DNA of 64,000 nt from Adiantum capillus-veneris (Eukaryota > Streptophyta > Polypodiopsida > Polypodiales > Pteridaceae): assembly GCA_014529385.2 (NCBI GenBank), contig CM043942.1:50968774-51032773 (forward strand), given 5' to 3'. Made by a program: the position numbers and the translations under genes. The notes under the pieces were generated by a model that saw only the letters and a list, made by a program, of their open reading frames with translations, did not search any database and had not been told where the DNA came from. Numbering within the stretch: position 1 is the stretch's first letter; the number at the start of each line of letters is the position of its first letter. Of the stretch, positions 22,041 to 32,768 are shown piece by piece.

Positions 22041-22180
22041 GGATGAGGATTTTTTGCCCAAGAGGGGCAAAGGTACACATGATCATGAGGCCGGCCCTAG
22101 TATCATTCCTTCAGATGTGACCATGTGTCCCCTGAAGAGGTGCAGCAAGTTGCGATTCTTGACCAGTCACAGGTGAGTTT
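22041..22180 (+). pseudogene. Copy 2 of the short LTR ORF with a consensus splice donor
   Basis: The peptide MDEDFLPKRGKGTHDHEAGP matches the copy 1 ORF in its acidic and basic blocks and at EAGPS. A further homologous stretch (EEVQQVAILDQSQ) appears in another frame. Directly after it is AG|GTGAGT at 22171-22178, a near-perfect splice donor. This could join the leader ORF to a downstream gag. The frame is damaged by at least one shift. Confidence 0.4.
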
Positions 22181-23298
22181 AAGTTCTCAAGGTTCAGTTA
22201 ATTTTTTTATATAAAGGTTTAAGGTAATTTAACATTGCATACGTTAAGTATTAGTTAGAATCACTAGGATTGAGTAAACTGGCCAAGAACGGAAGATTAA
22301 ATCTTCCAAGAAACACCGAGCATTTGATTGAAGAGAAATAAGAAAGAAATGCCTTGGTTCGTCTAGGTGACTAGGGAATGAACTGATTGACCATCCTTAG
22401 GGTAGCTTGTCTCAAGATCACCCTGACATTTTGATATTGTTCTCTCAAGTGGAGAGTAATGGAAGCTATGTGGCTTCAGAGCAGTCCGCTACCTCCATGA
22501 ATGCCGAGTCTCTACTCCGTTCATGTCATTGTTTCTTAAATGTTAGGATATGGTCTTTATCCTAGGGGAGTCGCCCGGTTGTATGGGCAACTGGCTAGGG
22601 TGTATGGGCACCCAAACTTTTGTTTTTAAATAAGGAGAGGTGTATGGGCACCCATTGTATATGTGATCTTGAGACAAGTAGAGTGCTAGTAAAAGTTTTG
22701 ATATGACAATACATTGTCTTAAGTTTAAGGATGTCTATTTTATGAAAGCCTGTTTTTAATGCTGATTTCAATAACTTGTTTTAATAAACTGTTGTATGGG
22801 AAAGTTAAAAGGAAACCATTATTTTATATGTCAAGAATAATGTGGTAGTAATTAGAAAACAAAAAATTATGTGTGAGTGCGGGGTGGTAAGTGGGGATCG
22901 ACTCAGGTTGTCAATAATGGACGGATGGACTTGATTAGTCAAATAACTATCCATTCACGCGCACTAACGATAGAAGACTTATTCAATGGAAGAGGAGTCC
23001 ACCAACAGCTGTACTCTCACTCTTGTAGAGGGAAAAAAACGTTGGATGAGGATACCTTAGCCCATGTGTGGAGGTTATAGGGCCGAAAATATTTTTGGAT
23101 TTTTAAGATTTTGTCCCGTTTTTGCTTGCGAGATAGAACTAGGTCTTTCTCTAGGGCTATAGTCCCAAGCCATTGCCAATGGTAAAGGTCTATTCCCTCG
23201 ATTATTTTCTTTGAGACTCAGACTTTGATAGGCCTAGAGACCTATTAAGGACCCCCATCTTGACCTTTGGTGTCGGGGTGGTTGTGGGCAGTTTTCAC

Positions 23299-23311
23299 TT
23301 GGTATCAAAGC
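23299..23311 (+). other. Primer-binding site (initiator Met tRNA type)
   Basis: TTGGTATCAAAGC lies one base after the LTR end. It differs at one position from the plant initiator-Met-tRNA primer site TGGTATCAGAGC. It fixes the end of LTR copy 2 and shows that this LTR was a 5' LTR. Confidence 0.75.
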
Positions 23312-23589
23312 ATGTGTTAATTAAGCCCTTGGACCTAGGGAAAGATGAAGGTACTATGAAAAAAAATTGTGGGTTTGATTAAAGAGATTAAAGATGTGTA
23401 TAATTGAAATAAGAGAGAGGAAGAAAAAGAGAAATATTATCCCCATCTTTGCAGGAAGACTTCCATCATGCTTTCCGCAAGTTTATGATCTTCAATATCA
23501 TGTTTTTGGGAGCTTGCTCATCCCGAAGGTACACAATTTGGAAAAGTGTGATGAAGTTACTAGACTACATGTTCTCCCCATCCACTTGG
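23312..23589. other. Leader remnant between primer site and LINE
   Basis: About 280 bases should be the leader and gag start of the element behind LTR copy 2. I see only a short charged frame (IEIRERKKKRN, 23400-23440) and no gag domain. A LINE follows, so the element's interior is missing. Confidence 0.4.
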
Positions 23590-25660
23590 GGAATTAGTTG
23601 GGGAGGGTCTAGTCAAGGATTCCCACCATTTTTTTGGCCAATGTCTCTTCCATATTTTTTTGAGGGGGCTACTCCAATCATCCTCCTGCATTAATGCTTG
23701 GTATATGCCTTTAGAGTGAGGTTTCCAAAAGAGGCTACCCTCCGGCCATCTCCAAGCGTTCCATTCAAACTTTGATTCACAAATTGTCATAGCCACATTA
23801 TCAAGCTCTTTTATCACCCTAATGACTAGCAAGATCTCAAAGCCATTCAGCTGATATTGGTTTGCTAGAGAGTCAATAGTTTTCCAGCTCTTACTATTGC
23901 CGTCCCATAATTTCTCTAGTCGAATGAGACCCTTATTATTCACTTTCTTGGACATTTCTATCCAATAGGGGCTATGTGGTGGCCCCAAGACTTTAGAGGG
24001 CCAGGGGGGAACAGTGTAAGCTAGGGTTCTTGAAATACCTGGCTACTTCCCCCCATTCCAAAACCTCAGCTGCTCTTTTGCTCTTCCTCATCAGGTCCCT
24101 TGAAAGTCCACCCGAGCTAAGGGAAGACCACTTCGGGGACAGAAGTTTGTCATGTATCATCACCTCCTTCCACTTTCCACCTTTTGATCCCACATTTGCT
24201 GCATCGAGCCGCTTCCGTGGTCATGATAGCCCAAGCTTGCTCTTGTTTAGCCAATGAGACTATAATTTTGGCACAAAGGGCCTCAACATGGGATACCGGG
24301 TTAAGAATACCGAGACCTCCTTGGTCTACTAGACGAGCGACTATCTCCCATCTTGCCCATTGCCATGGACGGGAGGTTTTTGTGTTGTTCTTCCAAAGAA
24401 ACCTTTTAACTGCTCTTAAGAATTCTTTCCAATTGCACTTAGCCATCTTGAGGATGGGACTGAGGAAAGCAATGTACAGGAGCATATAAGAATTTATCAC
24501 TCTAATCCAAATGTGGAAGGGAGGAGAGCAAACTGCCACCTTCTCATCTTTGTTCTGATTTTTTCAAGAATCCATTGAAATATTTGTTTGTGGGTTATGT
24601 CCACCCCTAAGAGGGCTCCTAGGTGTCTGAATAAACTTCCTTTTGAGATAATCTCCCCTGACCAAACTGAAGGGTCGACAGAGTCGTTTTCTGACAGGGA
24701 GATAAGCCTTGACTTCTCTTTATTGCACTTGGAACCCGAGGCCACGGAGAATGTTTGCACAATCTCTAGAGCTCTCTTGAGGACTTGGGGGCATGCCTTC
24801 AAGAACATGAGCGAATCATCTGTAAGCATTTTGGCCAGGAGCTGGTTATTGCCCGGAATTGTCACGCCTTGAATCTCCCCTCGTGCCGCACTGGCTTCGA
24901 GCATCGTGATGAGAGGATGCAATCTGATGGCAAAAAGCAAGGGGGCCAGGGGACATCCTTGCTTAATAGACCTTTTCACCTCAAAAGAGCCCACAATTCT
25001 ATCATTGAATAGGAGCTCTAACTGGCTGCCAACTCCAAGTATGCAAATAAGGCGACAAAGGTGAGGCCCAAAGCCCAAAGCCCCCATGACATCTTCTACA
25101 TAGGACCATTCAATCTTGTCATAAGCCTTGTCGAGGTCCAACTGCAGTAGAATGCAATCTTGTTTGGAAAAGGTTGCGTACTCAATTCCCACCATTGCTG
25201 CCAAGATATTGTCATATATGGATCTCCCTTTAATAAATCCATGACTCCAAGTATGCGAATGAGGCGACAAAGGTGAGGCCCAAAGCCCAAAGCCCCCATG
25301 ACATCTTCCACATAGGACCATTATATCCTCTCTCATAAGCCTTGTCGAGGTCCACCAGAATGCAGTCTTTTTAGAAAAGGTTGGGTACTCAATTCCCACC
25401 ATTGCTGCCAAGATATTGTCATATATGGATCTCCCTTTAATAAACCCGTGTTGATGGGGAGAGATGATTCTATTCAAGAGGGGGGCAAGCCTGAGAGCGG
25501 TCGCCTTGGCAATAATTTTGTATGCTACTGACGTCATAGTAATGGGGAGCCATGCTTAAGTTGAGAGCATGGCCATACCTGTTTTTGGATGGTTTGATAA
25601 GCCCTCTTTTAACACTTGTATCCAAGCACTCTTCGAAAATAGCTTGATTAGCCATCCGAG
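23590..25660 (-). pseudogene. LINE A: reverse transcriptase and connecting region, truncated both ends
   Basis: On the minus strand the order is: thumb/start block (SVKRGLIKP), HGFIKGRSIYDNIL, motif A LDLDKAYDKIEW, IKQGCPLAPLLFA, motif C as LTDD instead of the usual FADD, then the C-terminal connecting region with WSSPLKKIW near 23640. Neither endonuclease nor ORF1 is present, and the zinc-binding end is cut at about 23590. The altered motif C and frameshifts (near 25537 and 24550) mean it is dead. It is related to LINE B. Confidence 0.85.
25033..25452 (-). repeat. 212-bp tandem duplication inside LINE A reverse transcriptase
   Basis: Both units begin ctccaagtatgc(a/g)aat and run to the taataaa(t/c)cc(a/g)tg end. 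The duplicated block encodes HGFIKGRSIYDNILAAMVG and the motif A region. The outer copy has lost motif A to small deletions. Confidence 0.9.
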
Positions 25661-25675
25661 TGATTGGACTTTTGA

Positions 25676-25677
<2 letters not shown>

Positions 25678-25713
<36 letters not shown>
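25678..25713. repeat. Poly-G tract (36 bases)
   Basis: Uninterrupted G between the upstream end of LINE A and the start of LINE B. The length may be imprecise in the assembly. Confidence 0.9.
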
Positions 25714-25715
<2 letters not shown>

Positions 25716-25905
25716 TTTGAAAGGACATGATTACTTTTTTTTCAAGATTTTCCAGGCTCTTTTGAGAGACACATACAATGTTTGGGAAAGTCTTTTTGGC
25801 CTCCTAAAGTCCTTAGGAGAAGGTCGTTTAAATTTCTTTACTAGACAAGTGTGCCTAAGAGCTTTAAAAGACTTAGCCTTTCGCTAGCCTTTAAGGAATG
25901 TGGAG

Positions 25906-26026
25906 CTCTCTGGTTTTCGCCATAGCTTAGTTCAGAGCAGGCTTCATTTCCTATTCCCAGCAGTCGTACAGTTGTACAGTCTCTCTGGTTTTCGCCATCG
26001 CTTAGTTCAGAGCAGGTTTCATTTCC
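25906..26026. repeat. 75-bp tandem duplication in the LINE B upstream region
   Basis: The unit ctctctggttttcgccat(a/c)g plus ttagttcagagcagg occurs at 25906 and 25981. It lies upstream of LINE B ORF1 and may be part of its 5' UTR, where tandem promoter units are common. Confidence 0.8.
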
Positions 26027-26256
26027 TTTGTGGCCACCATCATTCAAATCCGTGGTTTTAGCATCTTAATAATCGTAATTTTGGCATCTTAATAATTGTA
26101 GTTTTGGAAAGTAAATAATCGCCTTTCCTTTTCTGGTGGATGCCTTAAACCTCTGTATCAAGTACACGGAAAAAAAAAATTAGCAGGAAAAAATAAAAAG
26201 AGAAAGTAATGTAGTAGGGGTTCTCTTTGTCGCTGCGCAGCCCCCCTTCCATCGTG

Positions 26257-27161
26257 ATGGCAAGTGAAGCCGAGGCTCTACCCATGGAAGAAGACATCAT
26301 CCAGTTCTCAAAAATGCTCAAAGAGAGAAAAGTGGTGAGACCGTTCCGATGGAGGAAGGGGACGGGTCGGCATTGCAACCGACATCCGCAACAACAATAA
26401 GCGGTGCTCTTGTGACAAGAGACCAGACCATGGGGGTGGACAAGGCTGCCTCGTCAGGAAATGTCACTTTCAACGAGAACAAAGAAACAATGATTGGCCT
26501 TACTGGGCAAAAAACCAACTTCGAAGTTAAGGCCCTCAAGGCTAGTGAGCCTTAGGGTCCGATCTATGCAAATGGCAGCAAGACGACTTTCGATTCTGCA
26601 TCTCTTCGACCAGGCGTCTCATTCGCGAGTCTCCTTAAGGGTCTTGACTCTAAAGATAGTGCTAAAGGCTTAGCAGAGGAGCCGTCATGTAGTGAAATAC
26701 GGGAAAAGTTGATGAATGTAAAGGGCCGGCTTGAACAGGAACTCAGAGAAGTCAACAAGCAATTAGAGCTCCCCCCAAACAACAACAAAAGAACTTGCTC
26801 ACAGTCCGAATGCAGTGGATTATGTGAAACCGGGTTAGCAGATCGGACTTACACTGCTTTAAAGAAGTCTCTGCCACAGCAGGTGGAGATCACAGAAGAT
26901 ATTACCATGGAAATTCTGCCAGCGCTTATAAAAAAGCAACTCGTTGTACAAGCCAAGCTCACGCTTGTATTTGGATTCAGTGGGAGAGTCCCGAATAGAT
27001 ATGAGCTGACTCAATGGCTACGCAGTTTGCACGTTCTGGGACATATGGGTGCATTTGAGAATACCTCTTACCTGACCAAGGGCTTCTATTCAGTAAGATT
27101 TGAAGAGGCCTCTGATGTGTCAAAATCCCTAGATAAAGGACCGACCCCTGGTGTTCAATAG
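26257..27161 (+). pseudogene. LINE B ORF1 (DUF4283-like)
   Basis: The start is MASEAEALPMEEDIIQFSKM at 26257; a frameshift near 26335 moves into the frame that runs to 26553 (stop) and on from about 26560 to 27161. The last third reads LTLVFGFSGRVPNRYELTQW...LTKGFYSVRFEEASDVSKSL, the DUF4283 pattern of plant LINE ORF1 RNA-binding proteins. A coiled-coil-like segment (KGRLEQELREVNKQLEL) precedes it. It is cut at about 27161 by inverted reverse-transcriptase sequence. Confidence 0.7.
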
Positions 27162-27164
27162 GAC

Positions 27165-29400
27165 TTTTGTTCAAGGGGGAGAACCAATCATCCTTGTGCA
27201 TGAGCTCTTTTTTAGATGTACTTGGTATGGGGTTTTAAAAGAGATCTATCCTTGGCCCATTTCCATGCTTTCCATTCAAATGTGGATTCCTGAATTGGCA
27301 TCAGACTGGTACTCAAGCCCTCAACAACTCTACAAACAAGTATCTTTTCCATGCCATTAAGTTGAAAATGATCTGCTAGTTGTCCAGAAGATTTCCAACG
27401 TCTGTTGGTTTTATCCCAGAAGTGTCTCAGCCGTTGGAGTCCTTTATTGTTTAGTCTTCTTGCTACCTCCCTCCAGTAGGGGTTTAGACTAACTCCATCC
27501 ACCTTTGACAACCATAGGGACCAGTGTGTTGTGGAGTTTTGGAAGTACCTGGTTAGTTCCCCCCATGCCACAGTATTGCATTTTCGTACCAGCTCTCCTC
27601 CTGTTGTGCCCCCCAATTTCAAATCAGCCCATCCATGGGCTAAAAGTTTTTCGTGCACCTCCATCTCATTCCACTGACCATCTTTAGAGAAAAGCTTTGA
27701 CTTGTCAATCATATCCTTGGTCATGATAGCCCAGGCTTGTTCTTGTTTTGCTATTGAGACCACAAACTTGGCGCAGAGAGCCTGGTCATGGACCACCGGG
27801 TTGTGTATTCCGAGGCCTCCTTGGGAAGTCGGTCGAGCAAAAACTTCCCACTTTGCCCACTGCCATGGTGACAAGACCTTGGTGTTGTTCTTCCATAAGA
27901 ATCTCTTAACAGGCTTCAAAAACTCCTTCCAATTATACTTGGCTATTTTGAGCAGAGGACTGGTGAAGGCAATGTAGGGGAGCAAGAATGAATTGATCAC
28001 TTTTATGCGACTTGGAAAGGGGAGCAGCTGAAACTCCCATCTTCTCATTTTTTTGGTTACCTTCTCGAAGACCCACTGAAAACCTTTGCTTGTGAGTAAC
28101 ATTCACCCCTAAGGGGGCACCCAGATGACGAAATATTCTTCCTTTAGTCACGATCTCCCTTGACCAGTGTGATGGGTCAAATGTGTCATCTTCCGTCAGG
28201 GAGATCAATCTTGACTTCTCAATACTAAACTTTGCTCCTGAAGCCATGGCAAAAGTCTGCACAATCTCTACTGCCTTCCTGAGAACGTGAGGGTAGGATT
28301 ATAAGAACAGGAGGGAGTCATCTGCGAACATTTTGGCTAAGAGTTGGTCATTTCCGGGCAAAGACAAACCTTGAATTTCACCCCGTGCAGCAGCTGCCTC
28401 GAGCATCGTCACAAGGGGATGCGAGCCGATGGCAAAAAGAAGAGGGGCCAATGGGGCATCCTTCTTGATCGACCTTCTGGTTCCAAAAGTGCCTACAATT
28501 CTTTCAATGAACAAGAGCTCAGAATGCCCTCCTACACCCAGGGTGTGAATCAAACGACAAAGTCCTGGCCCAAAGCCTAAAGTTTTCATGACATATTCAA
28601 TAAAAGACCACATACTTCTGTCATATGCCTTGTCCAGATCAAGCTACAGCAAGATGCACTCCTGCTTTGTGAAGGCAGCATACTCAATGCCAACCATTGC
28701 CGCCAAGATATTGTCATAAGTCGACCTTCCTTTAACGAACCCATGCTAATGGGGAGAGATAACCTTGTCCAGGAGGGAAGGCATTCGAAGAGCAACTGCT
28801 TTGGTGATGACTTTATATGACACTGTCATCATAGTTATGGGGCGCCAATGCTTAACATGAGAGCAACATAGTTGTTTTGCAATAGGCTTGATGAGGCCTC
28901 TTTTCACAGAAGAATCCAACTGCCCCTTGACAAAAGCTTGATTAGCCATATAGGTGAAGGGGCCCTTGAAGTCATCCCAAAACTCTCTAAAGAATTCAGT
29001 GGTCATGCCATCCCACCTAGGGGACTTCTCCTTGCCAAGAGTTTGCAATGCGTACGAGCACTCATCTTCATAGAAGGCCAGCTCAAGACGACTGGCTTCA
29101 GGTTGATTGATTTTTTTAACGACACTCTCGAGCAAGATTGCTCTTGCCGCATCCACTTCTTGAGACCGGGTCTCAGGTTGACCAATGATTGGCTTAAGTG
29201 ATCTAGCATCATTCGGGCCATAACATCCGGGTCATGTGTGGTGTATCCCTCCTCGTCTGTAAGACAGTGAATAGAGCTGCGACTTTTTTTTATTTTTAAG
29301 GATCTAAAGAAATGTGCTTGATTAGCGACCTCAGGTTGAAGAAGGGTCTCCTTGGACAACAGTCTCGCCCTCCTTACCAGATCGAGCTGTCGCTCAACAA
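27165..29400 (-). pseudogene. LINE B reverse-transcriptase block, inverted
   Basis: Minus-strand pieces run from the endonuclease-RT linker (VANQAHFFRSLKIKKSR, ~29330) through GKEKSPRWDGMTTEFF, HWRPITMMTVSYKVI, KKDAPLAPLLFAIGSH, motif C FADD (LLAKMFADDSLLFL, ~28330) to the connecting region and DDWFSPL at ~27170. At least five frame breaks. Motif C is intact, unlike LINE A. The endonuclease domain is absent. Both ends abut sequence of the same LINE on the opposite strand. Confidence 0.85.
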
Positions 29401-30073
29401 GGTTGGCTCTTGTCAGAAGCCCAATGGATTGAGATCACGACAAACAATTGGAAGCCACAATGGCCCCAATATATGAAGGTGTTCCTATGGAAGGTGCTTT
29501 GGGGGGCCTTGCCAACGGGTGTTAAGATACAAGCACGAGGAATAGGGACCGACAGCTGCTCAGGGTGCCGAGGGGCCAGTGAAGACCTTGCACACCTTTT
29601 TATGGACTGCCCAACCATAAGAGGCCTAGCAGGGAAGGTGTGCAAATGGATACAAAGAACGTGGAAAATTGGTTTTTTCAAGAAGGATCCATTCCTTGGA
29701 GGAAAATGGTTTAGAAGTCCTACCTTCTTGTATATACTCAGATTGTTAGGTATTGCTTCTTTCATAATATCTGAAAGGACAGGAACTGCTGCGTCTTTAA
29801 TGATGAAATTTCTGTTGCCAGCTTCTCAACGATTGTTCAAGAAAGTGAGGAGCTAATTTATAAGTTTAGTGAAAGCCATGACTGGATTGGGGCAACCCAT
29901 GCCATTCAATCGAATCCCTTATAGGGTTTTGGAGCATAGTGGTTTTTTGTGATTTGTAAGCCTACTATTATATCCGACTCCCAAGGCTCGGCCTGAGCTT
30001 GAGGACGGTTTGTAATTCTCTTAACGACAATCTAATACAATCACTCACAATTGTGAGTTTTGCAAAAAAAAAA
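29401..30073 (+). pseudogene. LINE B 3' end: zinc-binding (zf-RVT) region and tail
   Basis: The frame opens SEAQWIEITTNNWKPQWPQ, then MKVFLWKVLWGALPTGVKI, and the zf-RVT cysteine/histidine cluster CSGCRGASEDLAHLFMDCP. A 3' UTR follows, ending ACTCACAATTGTGAGTTTTGC and an A-run (30063-30073). This continues the reverse-transcriptase block on the other strand: that block stops at SPL, and this starts a few codons later in related LINEs. Confidence 0.85.
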
Positions 30074-30134
30074 AGACAGCCTTTCAAATGCTTTTTTTTT
30101 TGGCAAAACTCACAATTGTGAGTGATTGTATTAG
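30032..30134. repeat. Tail-to-tail LINE 3' ends (103-bp palindrome)
   Basis: The LINE B 3' terminus with its A-run faces an inverted copy of the same ~42-base terminus with a T-run, separated by about 18 bases. The right half is a LINE copy truncated to its last 42 bases. Confidence 0.85.
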
Positions 30135-30467
30135 AAAGAGAAAATAGAAAATGCTATTCTTTAAGTCTCAAGGAACACAAAGAATGTATTGTACCTAGTC
30201 CCTCTTTATTAGGAGAATATATAATATAGAATCCTTTTGGATGGGAGACAGGCTCCAAATAAATCAGGTTCTTAATTGTTGTCAATTTCTCTAGTTCTCT
30301 CTATTTTACAAGTATTGTTCATGCCAAGATAACTAGAGATAATGTTTATTTTGCTACTTTCAATCAAGTACTCTCCCTATGCTCATTAGAAGTTCTCTAA
30401 AAGAAATGATCACTACTGTCATTTTAATTCTGCAAAAATCAATGGTATTAGCCTAATTCCATTACAT
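30135..30467 (+). mobile_element. Element A: 3' part of the 5' LTR
   Basis: The sequence from aaggaacacaaagaatgtattg matches the end of the 3' LTR at 49133-49409: shared blocks are ccttttgga, caattgttgtcaat, tttctct and aagtattgttcatgc. The 5' portion is missing, replaced by the LINE tails. The end is set by the primer site that follows. Confidence 0.7.
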
Positions 30468-30479
30468 TGGTATTAGAGC
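30468..30479 (+). other. Element A primer-binding site
   Basis: TGGTATTAGAGC differs by one base from the plant initiator-Met-tRNA site. It lies directly after the LTR end (...ttccattaca). Confidence 0.8.
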
Positions 30480-30899
30480 TATTGGTTTCTCTTTTTAAGA
30501 AGAGAGGTCCTTTAGTTTTCCACAAAGGTTGGAGTTGTTCATTGCAAGAGGGTAAGTGGAACATGGATCTATTACCTCGGTTGGAATGAACAGAGTTCAA
30601 GGTACACCATTGGGAACTATAGACTTAATAATGGAGTCTTTTGGGACTTTTCTTTGACGTAACCTTATTGAGCTACTGGCAAGCTTGACACGAAGCATAT
30701 CAATTGGACACTATTAGACCCTCTCCACTACTCTTTGCAATTAACAATCTCTAAACCATGTGTGTGGTTGCTTGAGTGCTAATTTTCAAAAGTTAAGAAG
30801 AGTAGAAACTAAGGTTTTGAAGTTGCCAAAGAACAAAGTAGCTTACACATAAATTTAGTTAGCATGGATGACAATAATAAAGAGAGTAGAATGAGATGA
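30480..30899. other. Element A leader
   Basis: Leader sequence between primer site and gag. I see no supported feature. Confidence 0.4.
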
Positions 30900-31760
30900 T
30901 GTTTATTTTTCACATGAAGGTGCAACGAATGATGCCCCCATTTTTGTGAACTATCTTCTCACTAGGTTGCAACAAGCCATGGGCAACCCACTTTACAAAC
31001 TTAAGTTGCGCACCCATGGGATTCTCCAAACACCCCAGGTGGAGAGAGAGCTTAGGAAGCCTCTTGTTGAGACTTCCAAAAGAAGATTCATCGGTGAGAT
31101 AAGAGGAGGAACCAAATGAAAGAGAAAGAAGTGAATCTCCAAAGCCTTTGGAGGATGTGGCCTTGCAGAGATGGTGGTCCCAACGATCTTCAATTCCTCC
31201 CAAGAGGAAAAGGGATCATATAGTACTTCTCCTCGCAATTCCAAGAAGGAAGGGAGGAATCAAAAGAAGAAAAGGGAGAGAAAGAGGTCACCCTCTTATC
31301 CATCTTCATCATCTTCTTCCTCTTCCAATGAAAGCAGCGGATTATCTCCTAATGAGTTCAAGAGGAGAGGCCATTGGAAGACTTATGCTACTTGGAAAAG
31401 GTCCTACAAGCTCAAGAAGTTCAAAGAGAGGAGAAAAGAACATCTCTTATCTCACCTATCATGGCACCGTTGGTACCATGAGAGCAAAGTCTTGGTCTTT
31501 ATCCAACAATTTAATGCAGCCTTTGGAGATGAAGGCTTCATGGAATCGTCTAAGCTAAGACATGTGCCCCTTGTTGGAAATTAATATAGCAACAAAAACA
31601 AAAAATTGAGGAGAAAGGAGTCTACAAAGGTAAGAATAAACTCTCTCTTGAAGAGTTATAGAGTTTTTGCAAAGACAACAAATGTTTCCAGTGTAGGGAG
31701 TAGGGATATGGCTATCGCACATGCCGCAAAAGGAATGCACACAACTGAGCCACCTAGGGC
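30900..31760 (+). pseudogene. Element A Gag remnant
   Basis: Plus-strand pieces include NYLLTRLQQAMGNPLYKLKL (about 30945), a Ser-rich charged linker (about 31300), then SKVLVFIQQFNAAFGDEGFM and SSKLRHVPL (31480-31575), the gypsy Gag core. After a frameshift a decayed knuckle appears near 31680: KCFQCRE, a stop, then GYGYRTC, with the His replaced by Tyr. The capsid half after LRHVPL is deleted. It is not functional. Confidence 0.65.
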
Positions 31761-31794
31761 TTCTATGGTTGAAGCCCCAAAATAAAAAAATTTG

Positions 31795-32160
31795 TGGTTG
31801 CAAAGTATCTCCCATTTCCTATGCTTGGGAAAGGTGAGAGTGCATGATTCCTTTGTCCTTTTTTACCCTGGCTCATCTCACAACTTTATATCAATGGAGT
31901 TGGCTACCAAGTTAGGCATACAAGCTTTTGAGATGAGAGACACTAGGACTATCGATGGGGCTTTCAAGGGACAAAACTCCTCTTTACTCCCTTGATTGGC
32001 AAATTGAAACTTCATGTCCACAGCTATGTTGACAAAGAGGACTTTTTGATCTCCCTCTCCAACATGAGGATGTTATCTTAGGGGCACCATGGTTCAATTT
32101 CACTGCTGCAAATATGAACTTCCCTAAAAGGAGAATATCTTTTTAATTATAGGAGAAAGA
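31795..32160 (+). pseudogene. Element A protease remnant
   Basis: Reads FVLFYPGSSHNFISMELATK, then LGIQAFEMRDT. This is the gypsy protease start (normally a D-x-G-S/A active site followed by HNFIS). The catalytic Asp has become Tyr. The frame stops at about 31995. Confidence 0.65.
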
Positions 32161-32339
32161 ACATGTATATAGATGCTAATGAGTCAGGTCATACTATACC
32201 CCTTGTAAATACGCTTGCTTTTGATAAGTCAATGGAAAGCTCAATTTCTGTGTACATCATTTTTGTTAAAGTTTCCATAAATGATCCTAATGTTTTACTA
32301 AACAAAAATGGTAGGAATCAAGAGTAATTAGAGTTGTTT

Positions 32340-32768
32340 AATTTCCTAAATATATTCCAACATGTTTTTATCGATGATATATTTGGAGAGTTACCTCCAA
32401 AACGAGGGGATGATGACCGTACAATAAAGCTTCTACCTGGGAGCTCACCGCCCAATAAGCCTCCCTATCAAGTTGTATAAACTCAATAAGAGGAGTTCAT
32501 GAGGCAAGTACATAAATTGGTTGAGAAAGGGATGGTGAAACCTAGCTCCTCTCCTTTCTGTTCACCAATCCTTCTAGTACAAAATAAAGACGGCACATAC
32601 CGCACTTGATAGGATCACTATCAAAAATAGATTTATCGTGCCATGGGTAAAAGACCTGTTTGACAAGTTACAAGGGTCTACCTACTTTAGCAGGATTAAC
32701 CTTAAAGTGGCTATCATCAAATAAGGATAGCCAATGAGATATTGTAAAGACCTCTTTTTGCATGACGT
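32340..32768 (+). pseudogene. Element A reverse transcriptase, first half (interrupted)
   Basis: Reads ELPPKRGDDDRTIKLLPGSS, PPNKPPYQVV, HKLVEKGMVKPSSSPF and CSPILLVQNKDGTYR, the start of a gypsy reverse transcriptase. Several stops follow, then YHQIRIANEDIVKTSFCM leads to the insertion point. The next residues are at 42795. Rejoining across one ACGT target copy gives M-T-F-G, in frame. Confidence 0.85.
32765..32768. other. Target-site duplication of element B, left copy
   Basis: ACGT immediately before LTR start TGTGAGCGGG; the right copy is 42791-42794. Confidence 0.75.

Larger units (their letters stand above)
20425..23297 (+). mobile_element. Very long LTR, copy 2 (about 2.9 kb)
   Basis: It runs from TGTGGAGTCC to ...GTTTTCA and is followed by a primer-binding site, so this end is well supported. 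It shares with copy 1 the TATA context, the ~150-bp tandem array, the short acidic ORF and the repeated gtatgggcac block (about 22580-22650, three copies). The array is shorter than in copy 1. The two LTRs differ too much to be a pair from one insertion, so they represent two insertions of one family. Confidence 0.65.

Noticed and set aside
9818-23297. The two long LTRs as a pair flanking one element
   Set aside because: They differ greatly in length and sequence, and copy 2 is followed by a primer site, making it a 5' LTR of a separate insertion.
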